Positions 22,792 through 33,432 of a stretch of 64,000 nt of DNA are shown here, one piece after another (position 1 is the stretch's first letter; each line of letters begins with the position of its first letter). The stretch is taken from the NCBI GenBank assembly GCA_014529385.2, contig CM043955.1:134736108-134800107 (forward strand). Reading direction: 5' to 3'. Position numbers and translations under genes: made by a program. This stretch comes from Adiantum capillus-veneris. Its lineage: Eukaryota > Streptophyta > Polypodiopsida > Polypodiales > Pteridaceae. Below the pieces are notes generated by a model. It was given only the letters and a program-made list of their open reading frames with translations, was not told where the DNA came from and did not search any database.

Positions 22792-23847
22792 GGACTCTCC
22801 CGTCAAGAGGGTTGATTTGGCTTGATAAATGTGGAATTGGGGAGAGCCCATGCACACACACAGACACACTCACTTCCAAGTGCCATGCCAAGTGTGGGGT
22901 TTGCCTAGTGAGGTCCCCTCACTTGCCTAATACACACTTTCTCTCTCTCACACTCACACACAGTTTAATTGCAACAAGAGGAGGTAGCACTAGCTTCATG
23001 CTAATTTGAGTCTTTGTGGTGTCCGAGTCCCATGCCACATTGTCCACACCTCACTCTTTGGCCCATGCTCTACCCTATCTAGGCCAAGCTTAGGTTCCCA
23101 TGATACACTTCCCATGTCTAGCCTAACACTTGTTAGAAGACTACCTATACACATGACCCATGGCCATACATGATGAGGATACATGACCATGCATCCATGA
23201 TCATGCATGCACACCCATGCCCATGCATGCACATCCACATACATGCCATAGACATACATTAGAAAATGCTAACCTTAGGCTAACTTGACCTATACTAACC
23301 CAAATTCAATTCTGAAACTTGCTAACTCGAGACAGACCTGCAGGTAACAAATATGACTACCTGCCATAAATAGCAGCTTTTGGCATCCGGACCCTATTAT
23401 TAAGGAAACCTGGATGCACAGTTTGACAAGCCGGTAGACCCTAGACCATGCCGAGGGTCAAAAACTTTCTATTTTAGGATTTTTTTCACAAAAAATTTGA
23501 ATTTGACAAGAATTAAAAGTTCTACAAGGATCACAAGATAAAAATGACATTTGATCACTGAAACGTGCTAAAACTGGCATCTTTTGTCAAATTGATATTT
23601 AGACTTAAAATTTTACATAGGTAATCCTCTTTTAGGGCAGGTAGAGACGTTACAAAAATAAAGGCCTAAAGAGCGGTTGATTATGGATTGGCCAACCTAA
23701 AACTATAGTTGGAGGTCTACTCGAGGGTGGATCAAATGGCATAGTTGACTCTTGGTGACGCGGTAAAGGCAATGGAGCTGGCTATGACTGTGTTGAACAT
23801 AATACCTTGCCCACATGAAGAGTCGATCCTATACCACTAGGAAGCCG

Positions 23848-24375
23848 CTACTTTGGTTGAACACGTTCCAAAAACAATTTTTGATCTTGCTCAATGCTGA
23901 TACAATGTTGTTGTAGATGCTTGCACTCCGTTTCCAAGCCTCCACAACCTGCAAGATAGTCGAAAACTACATCCCCAACCTTCGTAAAGGTACCCACAAC
24001 CACCTGTTTAGAGGAGCACAAATATTAGAGGATATTGTAATGGAAACTATTGAGCAAAGAAACTCCCTCCTCAACTTACCAAGAAAAGAACTTGCTCTTC
24101 TCCACTCCATGCCGAAATGGTGCTTCAAGGTTGTCTAGCATCCATGGCAGCTCCCGGAGAGGCTCTTCAACCATGTCACTATCAAATTTGAACCCATCGT
24201 TGTATGTTTCCACATCTCTTGCATGAGTATGATACAATGGAATAGCTAGAAGCCCTTCACTTTTACATGTGAACATCATGGCCAACACTACGGTTAACGT
24301 TTAAAACAAAAACACACCAATACTACCATGAAACTCATGGAGAAATGGTTAAGAACTTACTGGATCCATGAAGTC
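23848..24375 (-). pseudogene. N4/N6 DNA methyltransferase-like gene, C-terminal exons
   Basis: Two blocks separated by short introns with GTAAGT donors and CAG/TAG acceptors. Block b (24287-24080) reads LAIPLYHTHARDVETYNDGF and FRHGVEKSKFF. Block c (24003-23848, ending TAG) reads TKVGDVVFDYLAGCGGLETE and CISIEQDQKLFLERV. The latter matches the SAM-binding motif I and following strand of beta-class N4/N6 DNA methyltransferases (pattern GDxVLDPFAGSGTT...GIExD). A small exon end (GACTTCATGGATCCA) at 24375-24361 precedes a GTAAGT donor. Exon phases do not join cleanly, so I call it a pseudogene. It continues at 30603 across the Copia insertion. From 23660 to 23847 the tail is degenerate. Confidence 0.5.
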
Positions 24376-25327
24376 TGTTGGAATTAGGGTTGCAGGGAAA
24401 CATACACATCTTGGAGAAGATGAAGGAAGCTCAAGGCACAAAAAAGAGAGTGTATCACTTAGTGCAATGGAAATATAAGATAGTCCTAGAGTGATGGGCG
24501 TACATACAATGCACACGGAGAAAAACGTCCTAGTGATGGAAAAAATACTTCCACAATCCTAAGTGTGTTCACTCACATCACTACCACATGTATATGCTAA
24601 CAAATCTCCTTTGGTAGTGATATGGTGAACGAGAGCTCGTACATAGATGCCATGCCCTGTGAGGACATGATCAGTCCCACAAAGGGGAGTAAGCCCAAAG
24701 CTTTGCGAAAAGCTTCGAACTTCTCATGAAACAATGCCTTTGTGAAAAGATCTACAAGGTTGTCCTATGTTGGCACATAAGCCAAGCTGATCTCTCTAGA
24801 TGAGAGCCTCTACCTGACATAGTGATAATGCACCTTAATGCGCTCTCTGTTGGAATTAGGGTTGTAGGGAAACATACACATCTTGGAGAAGATGAAGGAA
24901 GCTCAAGGCACACAACAGAGAGTGTATCACTTAGTGCAATGGAAATATAAGATAGTCCTAGAGTGATGGGCGTATATACAATGCACGCGGAGAAAAACCT
25001 CCTAGTGATGTAAAAAATACTTCCACAATACTAAGCGTGTTCACTCACACCACTACCACATGTATATGCTAACAAATCTCCTTTGGTAGTGATATGGTGA
25101 ACGAGAGCTCGTACATAGAGTATAGGGAAGTGCCATGCCCTGTGAGGACATGATCAGTCCCACAAAGGGGAGTAAGCCCAAAGCTTTGCGAAAAGCTTCG
25201 AACTTCTCACGAAACAATGCCTTTGTGAAAAGATCTACAAGGTTGTCCTATGTTGGCACATAAGCCAAGCTGATCTCTCTAGATGAGAGCCTCTACCTAA
25301 CATAGTGGTAATGCACCTTAATGCGCT
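24376..25327. repeat. Tandem duplication (period 472 bp) of Copia 3' LTR plus adjoining internal DNA
   Basis: 24376-24847 and 24848-25327 are near-identical. Each has a 227 bp LTR followed by about 245 bp of internal sequence. Only the outer LTR borders the AAGTC target duplication. The inner copy lacks a duplicated target, so it is not a separate insertion. Confidence 0.9.
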
Positions 25328-25389
25328 TTGTGCGAGCATGAAAAATAGGGTTCCTTGCAACTACCAATGCACTCTGATTGTCAGCGTAG

Positions 25390-26824
25390 ATAGTGTTGGC
25401 AGTGTCCTATCCAACACCCAAATCAGCCATAAGGCGTCTAAGCCATAAACACTCAATCATAGTTGTGAAGACTTCCTTGTACTCAGCTTCACAACTGGAA
25501 GTGGCCACAGTAGGTTGCTTCTTGCTCAACCATGGTATGCATGAACTGTTGAGCATGAAACAAAAACCACTCTTGGACACTCATGTGTCAAAACAACCAG
25601 CCCAATCCGAGTCCGAAAAAGCATGTAAATATGGTAGCAAGGATCCTCCCCTTGGGACAAAACAAGCCAAGACGTAAAGTGCCACTCAAGTAGCAAAAAA
25701 TCCTCTTGATAGCCTACCAATGCTTAGACCTTGGGATATGCATAAATATGTTGACTTGTGAGACTGCAAACTGAATATCTAGCCTCGTGTTGCATACATA
25801 AATGAGGTATCCATGGCTAAAGAGTGACATCGACAGGATCACCAGCATCATGAAGACTAAATGTCAAACCTGTTTCCATGGGAGTGGCAACAGGTTTGCA
25901 TCCTCAAGTCCAAACTTACATAGCAATGTCTCTATGTAACTTGTTTGACACAAAAGAAATACCACCATCACACTGCTTAAATTGTATGCCCAAGTAATGA
26001 TGCAACGGCCCCAAATCTTTCATCTTGAAAGTAGCATTCAAATCAGGCTTAAACTTAGTAGTATGTCTCTCATGTGGTCCAGTGATCAGCAAATCATCCA
26101 CATAGAGAACGACAATGAGAAGTACATCACCCTCACACTTTACATATAATGTGCTTTTTTTTGGACTGTTACGGAAGACATGTTTGACCAAATGAGTATC
26201 ATCTTTCTCATACCAAGCATGAGGAGATTTCTTCAACCCAACAAAGCTTTCTTACATTTTCACACTTTATCCTTTTGTCCTTTCTTGACAAAAACTTGAG
26301 GCTGCATTACATAAACTTCCTCAAATATGTTACCATTCAAGAAAGCAGCAACAATGTTTGATTGATGTACATCCCAAAAAAAAAAGAGATGCCAATGCAC
26401 ATAGAAAATGCACAGTAGTCATAAGACAAGTGGGAGCAAAAGTCTTTTCATAACCTATGCCTTTTTGTTGTGCATAACCCTTTGCACCAAGTTGAGCCTT
26501 ATAGCGATCAATCTCACCATCTGGCTTGCATTTCAACTTGTAAACCCACTTTGTACCAATGGCCTTTTTGCCAAGAGGAAAAGCACATAAAGTCCATGTG
26601 TCATTTTCTATAAGTGCATCATATTCAAATTGCATGATAGCCATCCATTTTTGTGAATTCTGTGCTTCATCAAAAGATAGAGGTTCCTCAACATCACATA
26701 AGCTAGACGTAGCCAAAGCATAGCAATCTGATGCATGGAGAGAACCTAAGCAAGTACGACTAGACAAACGTGCATCCAATTTACTGTCACGCAAAGTATG
26801 TACCGTCCATTTTGGCATACCCAT
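25390..26824 (-). pseudogene. Copia reverse transcriptase and RNase H fragments
   Basis: 26824-26330 reads MQFEYDALIENDTWTL, KWVYKLKCKPDGEIDRYKA and GYAQQKGIGYEKTFAP, the start of Copia RT. 26236-25916 holds the catalytic VLYVDDLLITG and KDLGPLHHYLGIQF. 25720-25390 holds RNase H remnants. Stops and shifts separate the blocks. Confidence 0.88.
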
Positions 26825-26826
26825 TA

Positions 26827-27263
26827 GGGAAAATTTGGACTTTCAAAGGGGCCCTATAAGGAGGTTTGACTTTGCCTCTTTTGTCCAAATTGGGCAACCC
26901 AATGAAGTACATAAATGCTTTGTCAAAACCCTATTAACCAACATATGATCTTACAAAGTAGGTTCTAAATCCCCAAACTCCAACAAATTTGGAGTTTATT
27001 TTTAGAAGTTTGTCCTTCCCACTGAAGTTGAAATGTGGGGAGAGATTTCATTTGTAAGATGGAGTTATCACATCAAAAAATGGAATCTTCTAGAATATAA
27101 GGAATCTGAGGGCATGCCATATATCTCAATGAGTACATTCTCAATTCAAAAGGTCCAAAAAGTTTTGATTTCATTTGTATAAGAAATCAACGTGCCCCCG
27201 TTTTGGACAAGAGGGAGAATTTCAAAGTCCTTATAGGGCCCATTTGAGAGTTCAAATTTTTCC
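26827..27263. mobile_element. MITE-D, 437 bp, with about 70 bp terminal inverted repeats and TA duplication
   Basis: The left end GGGAAAATTTGGACTTTCAA and the right end read in reverse GGAAAAATTTGAACTCTCAA are inverted copies. The similarity extends about 70 bp through GGGCCCTATAAGGA and CTCTTGTCCAAA. TA flanks both sides (26825-26826, 27264-27265), consistent with a Tc1/mariner-type (Stowaway-like) element. It sits between the integrase and RT of the Copia element. No coding capacity. Confidence 0.8.
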
Positions 27264-27477
27264 TAATGTCTAGCCTGCTCATTAGCAGCCCTTTCCTCAT
27301 CAAGTACATCATGTATATTTGCATCAATAATAGACTAATCTATAATATTTTCAAAAAAGCCCATAGGCTATACATTTGCCTCATTAGAATTTACATTCAA
27401 ACTTCCACCACTAAAAAGAGGCAACAAATTGTCATAAATGTCCTGTGAGCTTACGTGAAACCTTTGCTTTCAGCACT

Positions 27478-28700
27478 TTAAACAACAAAAATAAATTTGA
27501 CAGCCTTATCCAATTTTTTGTGTTGTGTTTGTGGCACCAAAGCATAAGCCAAACAGCAAAAAACACACATGTGCTCAATAGAAGGCTTTCTATCATGCCA
27601 TGCTTCATATGGAGTCATAGATTGCAAAGATTCCATAAGACACTTGTTAAGTACATAAGTGGCATGCATGATAGCCTCAAGCCAAAATAAATGCAGCAAA
27701 GCTTGACTTTTGACCATACATCATTCCATTTCTGTAAGTTATCTGTTTTTCCTCTCAGCAACACCATTTTGTTGAGGTGTATATGGAACTCTACATTGGT
27801 GTTTTATCCCACGACTAGCCAGAAATGCATTAAATTCATGAGACATATACTCCCCCCCTCAATCAAAATGGAGGGTGCCCATAGTACATTTCAAGACATT
27901 TTCAATGATAGCCAGAAATTGTTTGAAGCACATAAACACTTTGGACTTTACTTTAAGCGGATATACCCATGCATGCTTGGAGTAATTATCAATGAAAGTC
28001 ATGAAGTAATGGTAATTGCCCAAGGATGGAGTTTGCATAAGCCCACAAACATCACTATGCACAAGCTGCAACCTGCATGTGGCCCTAACTCAACCATCCT
28101 TTGGAAACTTCAAACTTTGCATCTTAGCCAAAATACAGCCTTCACAAATATGTTTGACAGGTGCTTCAAGAGGTGGCAAAGAAGCAATCATATTAGATAT
28201 TTGCAAACGCAGTAAATTGGCAAAATCTAGATGTCCAAAACGTGCATGCCAAAATTTTGCATCTGAAATAACCTTAGAATCCACAACTGCATTTGCAAAA
28301 TTTTACCCACATTTGTCATACAAAGTGATCTTATACAGCTCACAACAGAAAATCGTAGATGCAACAATTTCATCATCAAAATTGAGATCATGTATTGTAC
28401 ATCGGTCATCCACAAATTTGACTACAAGACCAAGTTTAGCAAGTGCAGATACAGACAAAAGATTCTTCTTGATCCCTAGGTGCATACAATGCATCAACAA
28501 ATGTGAAAGAACTACCATTTGCAGCAGTAAGCACAATCTTTCCAACTCCATGAACGGGATAAAAGGCATTGTTGGCGCAAGTAACTGAATTCCCATGAGG
28601 GACAGACTCGAGAGAGGTAAACAAATCACAATGTGAGGTAATGTGCTTTGTAGCACCACTGTTTAAATATCACACACGTGAATCTGCAGCAAGTTACATG
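27478..28700 (-). pseudogene. Copia protease/integrase region fragments
   Basis: 28659-28303 and 28624-28436 read TCANNAFYPVHGVGKIVL, DALYAPRDQEE and KKNLLSVSALAKLGLVV, the stretch after the protease. 28284-28090 has the pre-integrase motif WHARFGHLDFANLLRL and CEGCILAKMQ. 28071-27859 has HSDVCGLMQTPSLGNYHYFM and FIDNYSKHAWVYPLK. 27717-27478 has EAIMHATYVLNKCLM and TPYEAWHDRKPS. Multiple frameshifts; DD(E) residues are only partly visible. Confidence 0.88.
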
Positions 28701-28859
28701 CATTCATCATGGACAGCAGGATCATAAGTACACTCTACACTAAACAACCACTCTGCATCTACATCAGCATCACAATCTCCTTGCACATAAGATTCTACAA
28801 TAGCTGCACTTGTAGTGGGCCCTGTAGTTGATCCAACCTCTTTCTTCTTAGCCTCTTTT

Positions 28860-30026
28860 GCCTTCAATTTTGGACACTACTTGATTAAGTGATCATTAGC
28901 TTTACAATAATGGAAACGCATCATTTTTTTGCCCTTATCACCAGACTTCCCAGATGAAGTGCTACCAATGGCCCCGGGGGTCCACCTTTCAAAAATACAT
29001 ATAGCACGTGCATTCAAGAGGTATTTTTCAAACCCCTCTACACACACACACACACACACACACTTCATCATGAAATAAAAGACCCCTCTTCATTCATAAA
29101 CCTTTAACTACTTTCCAATTTTCTATATTTAAACCCCTCTTGTACATGTAATTATGTAGCTCTTTGGTATATAAAAACCCCCTCCGGGTGAACTCATGTG
29201 CTACACTTACATATTTTGAGGTGGACCCCCAAGGGCCAACAGAAGCAAGATTTTCCACTCACAGAAGAACCATGAGAAGTGGTTACATTGTTGTTACCAC
29301 CTTTTCTTTAAGCAGTAATAAAAGCATGTTCAACTGCACGTTGTTTAGCCTTTTTTTTTTTGTTGGAAAATGACTCTTGCAACAACAAATGTGCATAATG
29401 CATCAAACTTGACAACTTCAGGATTTCCTTGGGTCATAAGTCTCCAAGTACTAGAAAAAGTTTGGTAGAGAATCTGGCAAAGCATCAAGAACAGTCTGCA
29501 CAAGGGAATTATTAGAAGTGACTTCACCTGCAAAAATAAGTTGCTCATTTATATCCTTGACACCAGTAAGGAAAGTGTGCATATTATCTTCCTTATGCAT
29601 AATCTTTGACTCCAGCTCTTAACGTAGCAATGCATTTTTTGCCTCATTGCAACTTGCATAAAGACCAACCAAAATATCCCAAGCCTGTTTTGCAGATTTT
29701 ACTGAACAAATGTGAAGAGTAATAGTGTGCTTCACAAACAATTGATCAATGCATGAACTTGTGCATCTCTTACATCCCGATGAGCTTGCTCAGCCGTATG
29801 CAAAATAGTTCTAACATCCAACAATCCTTGCAGCAAAACATGTAGCATCCTCAACATCACCTATATCCACAGAACCAAGACGTACATTAATGCCATGCAC
29901 AATGTTCCAAACGCCTTTTGACATAAGAGCATGTTGCATCATGTAAGCCCACATACGGTAATTGTTCCCATTCAATCTATCCTCATCAGTAAACATCTTG
30001 AATACATCTATGTTGTTGTCAGCCAT
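28860..30026 (-). pseudogene. Copia gag (broken)
   Basis: ATG at 30026 gives MADNNIDVFKMF then RLNGNNYRMWAYMMQHALMS, the usual Copia gag start. The middle part decays in several frames. After MITE-B the zinc-knuckle region reads MMRFHYCKANDHLIK (28925-28880), with most knuckle Cys/His altered. Confidence 0.8.
28976..29230. mobile_element. MITE-B, about 255 bp, inside Copia gag region
   Basis: Ends GGGGGTCCACCT (28976-28987) and AGGTGGACCCCC (29219-29230) are perfect inverted repeats of 12 bp. Flanks share GGCC, a weakened target duplication. The interior has recurrent (A)AACCCCTC boxes near 29033, 29072, 29132 and 29178 and a short CA run. Removing it joins the Copia gag frame (...LLLA to IGSTSSGKSGDK). 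No coding capacity. Confidence 0.75.
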
Positions 30027-30602
30027 GGAGAATGCCTGCGCCTGATGTGAAAACTGCCCAAAAAGAGGAGAAACAAAGCGGGAACAACAAGTGCTATATA
30101 GCATATACCATAGAATATATAAGGGACCTATTATGCAGACACGACACTACCAAAAATCTTGCAAAAAATGACAAAATAGCCTACATAGTACTGTTTGTAG
30201 TGGAAACGGAGACCAAATGAAAATTTTGAGTAGTGCAAGCTCTATGAGCTTACTCGAAGTATTTGTCAACCTACTAACGCTCGCCAAAGCTCACAAAAAT
30301 AAGAGAAAGTGAGCAGGAGTGTGTTCGAGCTGCTGACGAGACTAAGCTCGAGAGGATGTAATCTGTTCTAATACCAATTGTTGGAATTAGGGTTGCAGGG
30401 AAACACACACAGCCTAGATAAGACAAAGGAAGCTCAAGGCACACAACAAAGAGTGTATTACTTAGTGTGCAATGAAAAGATAAGATAGCCCTAGAGTGAT
30501 ACAATGCAGAGGGGAAAAAACCTCCTATTGAGGGGAAAAATGCATCAACGGTCCTAAGTGTGTTCACACACATCACTACCACATGTATATGGTAACAAAG
30601 TC

Positions 30603-31591
30603 ATCTTTCACAAAGTACGCACGTAAAAGCATCCGGAGAAACATGGTGCAAAGATGGCAATAATCGCACAAGCGGGCCTCCTTTGTGATAAGTGCCAAGA
30701 GGTCTGCTCGGCAGGCCACGACTATTGTGCCATCTCGTAGTAAAAACTCTACATCTAGGGTGAATATATTGGCCACGAGCTCAATAGAGAATACATTTCA
30801 TTGGGGTATGCCACCAATGTCGGCTTCAAGTTTGCAATGTGTGGGTAGGGTGTGCCTACAGCTGCACCCCTCCAAGCCGCTGATCAGACTCCATTTTGTC
30901 GGAGTGTGAGAGAGATCCAATCAAACATCGGATCACTCGGAGGCTCTTGCAATGCAGAATACCATGCGTAAGAAGATTGATTGAGTGCTCAAGAACTTCA
31001 AAATTAGAATTAGATGCCAAAGTGTCATAAAATTATTCAAACTTGATTTTTGGATCCATGAGCACCTTCCATAGATGGTCTATATCAGCAAGTACTGTGA
31101 GATGTATTGGACCACTCCAACACTTACAATTTCTATCATTTTTGCATCAGAGTGAGCCAAAACTGTCACATTCAAAATTTAATCAAATGTTTAGGTACCA
31201 TTCAATTTTGAAAAAAGGGCATTCGCTACTAGTGGTTTCATTTCTTACCTTGTGGAAAGGAAGCAAGTGGTTCAAGTGGCCTCATCAAAACTAGGTGGAT
31301 GCCTTTGCTTTGCCTAGTATCGATGGATATGGTTTGCTCGGGACTTTGAGATCTTGAACCTTGGGATAGACTAGACATCCGTAATTTTGAGTGCTGCTCG
31401 GAGTCACCCTACTTATAATCTGACCCGCCACCTGTTGCTCACTCCTTTCACTTTGAAACTCTTTCGACAACTCCTCAAATTCATTGATGACTAGTCATCC
31501 TCTCTTCTTACCTTGTTTAGGTCCGCCAACTGCAGTTTTTCGGCTTGGAGGGGAATCTTTTCTAGCTAGCATTTTTTGGCAATTTGGAATT
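30603..31591 (-). pseudogene. Methyltransferase-like gene, upstream portion (decayed)
   Basis: Minus-strand pieces in several frames: RKTAVGGPKQGKKRG and EFEELSKEFQSERSEQQVAG near 31545-31410; a putative exon around 31160-30960 (VLADIDHLWKVLMDPKIKFE, SNFEVLEHSINLLTHG); QEPPSDPMFDWISLTLRQNG near 30943-30885; and FLLRDGTIVVACRADLLALI plus LCTMFLRMLLRAYFVKDDF at 30750-30603. The LLxDGTIVVxCRAD stretch is typical of the strand before motif I in N4/N6 methyltransferases. No clean (D/S)PP(Y/W) motif IV is visible. Copia inserted within the codon run ending KDDF. At 31592 E3 interrupts it. Confidence 0.42.
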
Positions 31592-33108
31592 TGATAGCGG
31601 GAAAAAGAGCAGTGCAATCGGGTGGCCTCTGTACTCATGCACACTCCACAAACCACGCCTCATGCAAACAAGCAAAGAACAAAACAAAGGGGGCACCACC
31701 CTAAATTAAGAGGTTTAGGGACCTCACACATAGTGCACATAGGCAAGCGAGACTTCTGGCATTATGATGGCATCAAAACACATGGCAAAACACATAGAAA
31801 CGAAGCTTAGGGACCTTATGTAGCATATATATACACAAGACATCAGCTTAACAATACAACGGCATCTGATCATACATAACAAGGATATAGAGAAGCAAGC
31901 CAAGGATGGCATAATCCCTTGTCAAAAACAATCAACCCAGCAAGTAGGTATGATCCTACTAGCAACACATCAATACCTTAGAGAATGATGGCGAGGATGG
32001 TGGCCATGGAGCATGAGAGAAGACTCCTTATTTAGGTTTTAGGGCTAGTAATGTAGCATACTAGAGGGAGAGAGAGAGAGAGAGGGAGAGAGAGTAGAGC
32101 TCCATCCATAGCTCCTCGTTGTGAGCAATGTCGTCATAGCTTCGTTGCTTGGTGAAGTGGGTGAAGTGTTGGTTTTGAGTGAGAGAAGGCCTCCTTATAT
32201 AGGTTTCTGAGAGGGTTTAGGATTAGGGATAAACATGCTTAAATCCGCTGATTGGGGTTACTTTTTCTTAGGGTGGTCAACAGATTGAGGTCACCTGATA
32301 TGTCACCATCAAGATATTCTCTAGAGTGATGTGAGAGGGGAGGGTAAATGCTGATTTTTCTGATTGTGACACATGGGGATAAGGCCTTGACCAGCATTTA
32401 AGAGCAGGTAAGGTGGCTGTTGAAACTGGAGGTTCTGCACATGTCAGGGGGGGACCTGCTGGGTCCTCCTGAATATCAAATTCTCAAAAAATCCTCAACC
32501 ATGGCTTCTTTTGACATGTGTTCTTTGAAAAAATCAGCATGTCTCTTTTCAACTCAAAAGTCTTTATCCCTGTTGACTCACCTTTACCATAAGATTTTCC
32601 CCTTTTCTCCTCCTGTAACTGCATTGTTGATGCCCAATCACTGCTTCTAGTAACAGTGAACTGTTACCTACCAAATACTTATGGTGCAGTAAAAAATATT
32701 TACTGTCGGTAAAAAAGGTTACTGTAGGTAAAAAGTGATTTGTATTTACCATGTAGGTGAAAAATATTTACTGTCGGTAAAAAATATTTACTGTGGTAAA
32801 AAATATTTACTGTCGGTAAAAAAGTGAAAACGGAGTATGCTGTGCTGTGAGTCCACACGAACATCCTCGTGTAAATTTCACTAGAAATTCACACCTAGAA
32901 TGGGCTATTCTGTAAGATATAGGTTGTAGGCATGCATAAGAGCTCGTTCCCACGTATCTTCTGTCCATGGCACTTTTCACTCTTTGGTGCTTGTGAAGTA
33001 GATTTTTCTTCTCTTTCGAGATCCCTTGGACTAGAGTATCCTCATCTCCCCAACAACTGACTGTGCCTTTATTGCATCTTCAGAAGGGGTCCTAAAAACC
33101 ATGCATCA
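31592..33108 (-). repeat. E3 left (3') LTR
   Basis: 1517 bp. It contains a (GA)n tract (about 32066-32094), a TATA box on the minus strand (32194-32201, CTATATAAGGAGGCC context), and a TTTACTGTCGG minisatellite (32689-32826). Small ORFs inside are paralleled exactly in the right LTR and have no known domain. Confidence 0.95.
32689..32826. repeat. Minisatellite of GGTAAAAAATATTTACTGTC units in E3 LTR
   Basis: About six degenerate units of 18-21 bp, each with a near-palindromic TAAAAAATATTTA core. The same array occurs in the other LTR at 41091-41228. On the transcribed (minus) strand it lies upstream of the TATA box, in U3, so it could hold repeated protein-binding sites. Confidence 0.8.
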
Positions 33109-33113
33109 TATAG

Positions 33114-33151
33114 CCCTCCCCCTGAAGCTAGAGGTATTTGATGCCTCTAGC
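33114..33151 (-). promoter_or_regulatory. E3 polypurine tract and adjacent hairpin
   Basis: On the minus strand a GCTAGAGG / CCTCTAGC stem (33151-33127, 9 nt loop) is followed by AGGGGGAGGG (33123-33114) and then the LTR. Stem and tract are identical to E1. Confidence 0.75.
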
Positions 33152-33432
33152 TGTAGGTTGTGCTACAATAGGGTTCTCTTGAATACTTACCCACCTGGTA
33201 CCAATTGAATTTTCCATGTTACTGCTTTCTTGGCTGATGCACCCTGTTTAGTCCTTTCTGATGAATAATTGTATCCATCCATGACTAACAACTGGTCTCC
33301 TAGACCCTTGAAAGCCATACCCCATCCATTGTCAATATCCGCTTTCACTGGTAGCATTCTCTTTTTTTCTTTTTCTTTTTTTCCCTCTTTTTTTTTTGTT
33401 TTTTTGAAACGACTATGTACATGATTGTTACC

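Larger units (their letters stand above)
1759..23654 (-). mobile_element. E2: full-length Ty3-type LTR retrotransposon with chromodomain, carrying nested insertions
   Basis: A long-LTR element transcribed leftward. Its outer ends are TG/CA and it is flanked by a 5 bp AAAAT duplication (1754-1758 and 23655-23659). In transcription order it has a 5' LTR (20464-23654), initiator-Met PBS (20449-20461), a leader ORF (20341-19862), gag with zinc knuckle, protease, RT, RNase H, integrase, chromodomain (to 15318), and a 3' LTR (15286-1759). The 3' LTR is interrupted by E1 and by a MITE. The chromodomain places it in the chromovirus group of Ty3 elements. All coding modules carry stops or frame breaks, so it is not autonomous. 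LTR divergence by eye is several percent, so it is older than E1. Confidence 0.93.
20464..23654 (-). repeat. E2 right (5') LTR
   Basis: 3191 bp, starting TGTGAGGTC on the plus strand and ending TTACA. It holds a TATA box (22784-22791), predicted leader exon 1 (21555-21692), and the undisturbed target sites of E1 (about 23364) and MITE-A (22587-22596). No other gene is visible. Confidence 0.93.
24376..30597 (-). mobile_element. Copia-type LTR retrotransposon, decayed, with three LTR copies
   Basis: Outer LTRs 24376-24602 and 30379-30597 (TGTTGGAATTAG... to ...TAACA on the plus strand), flanked by AAGTC (24371-24375, 30598-30602). A third LTR at 24848-25074 arises from a 472 bp tandem duplication. 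A degenerate initiator-Met PBS (ATACCAAT) adjoins the right LTR. Gag, protease, integrase, RT and RNase H occur in Copia order, all broken. Two MITEs sit inside (26827-27263 and 28976-29230). LTRs are strongly diverged, so this is the oldest LTR element here. Confidence 0.93.

Noticed and set aside
23150-23260. CATGCATG-rich stretch as a regulatory RY cluster
   Set aside because: It is a low-complexity part of the E2 LTR with similar but shuffled copies in the left LTR near 4770-4860; no supporting context.
32420-32752. 76 aa and 62 aa frames duplicated at 40822-41154
   Set aside because: They lie within the two near-identical E3 LTRs, so repetition reflects LTR identity, not selection; no domain is visible.
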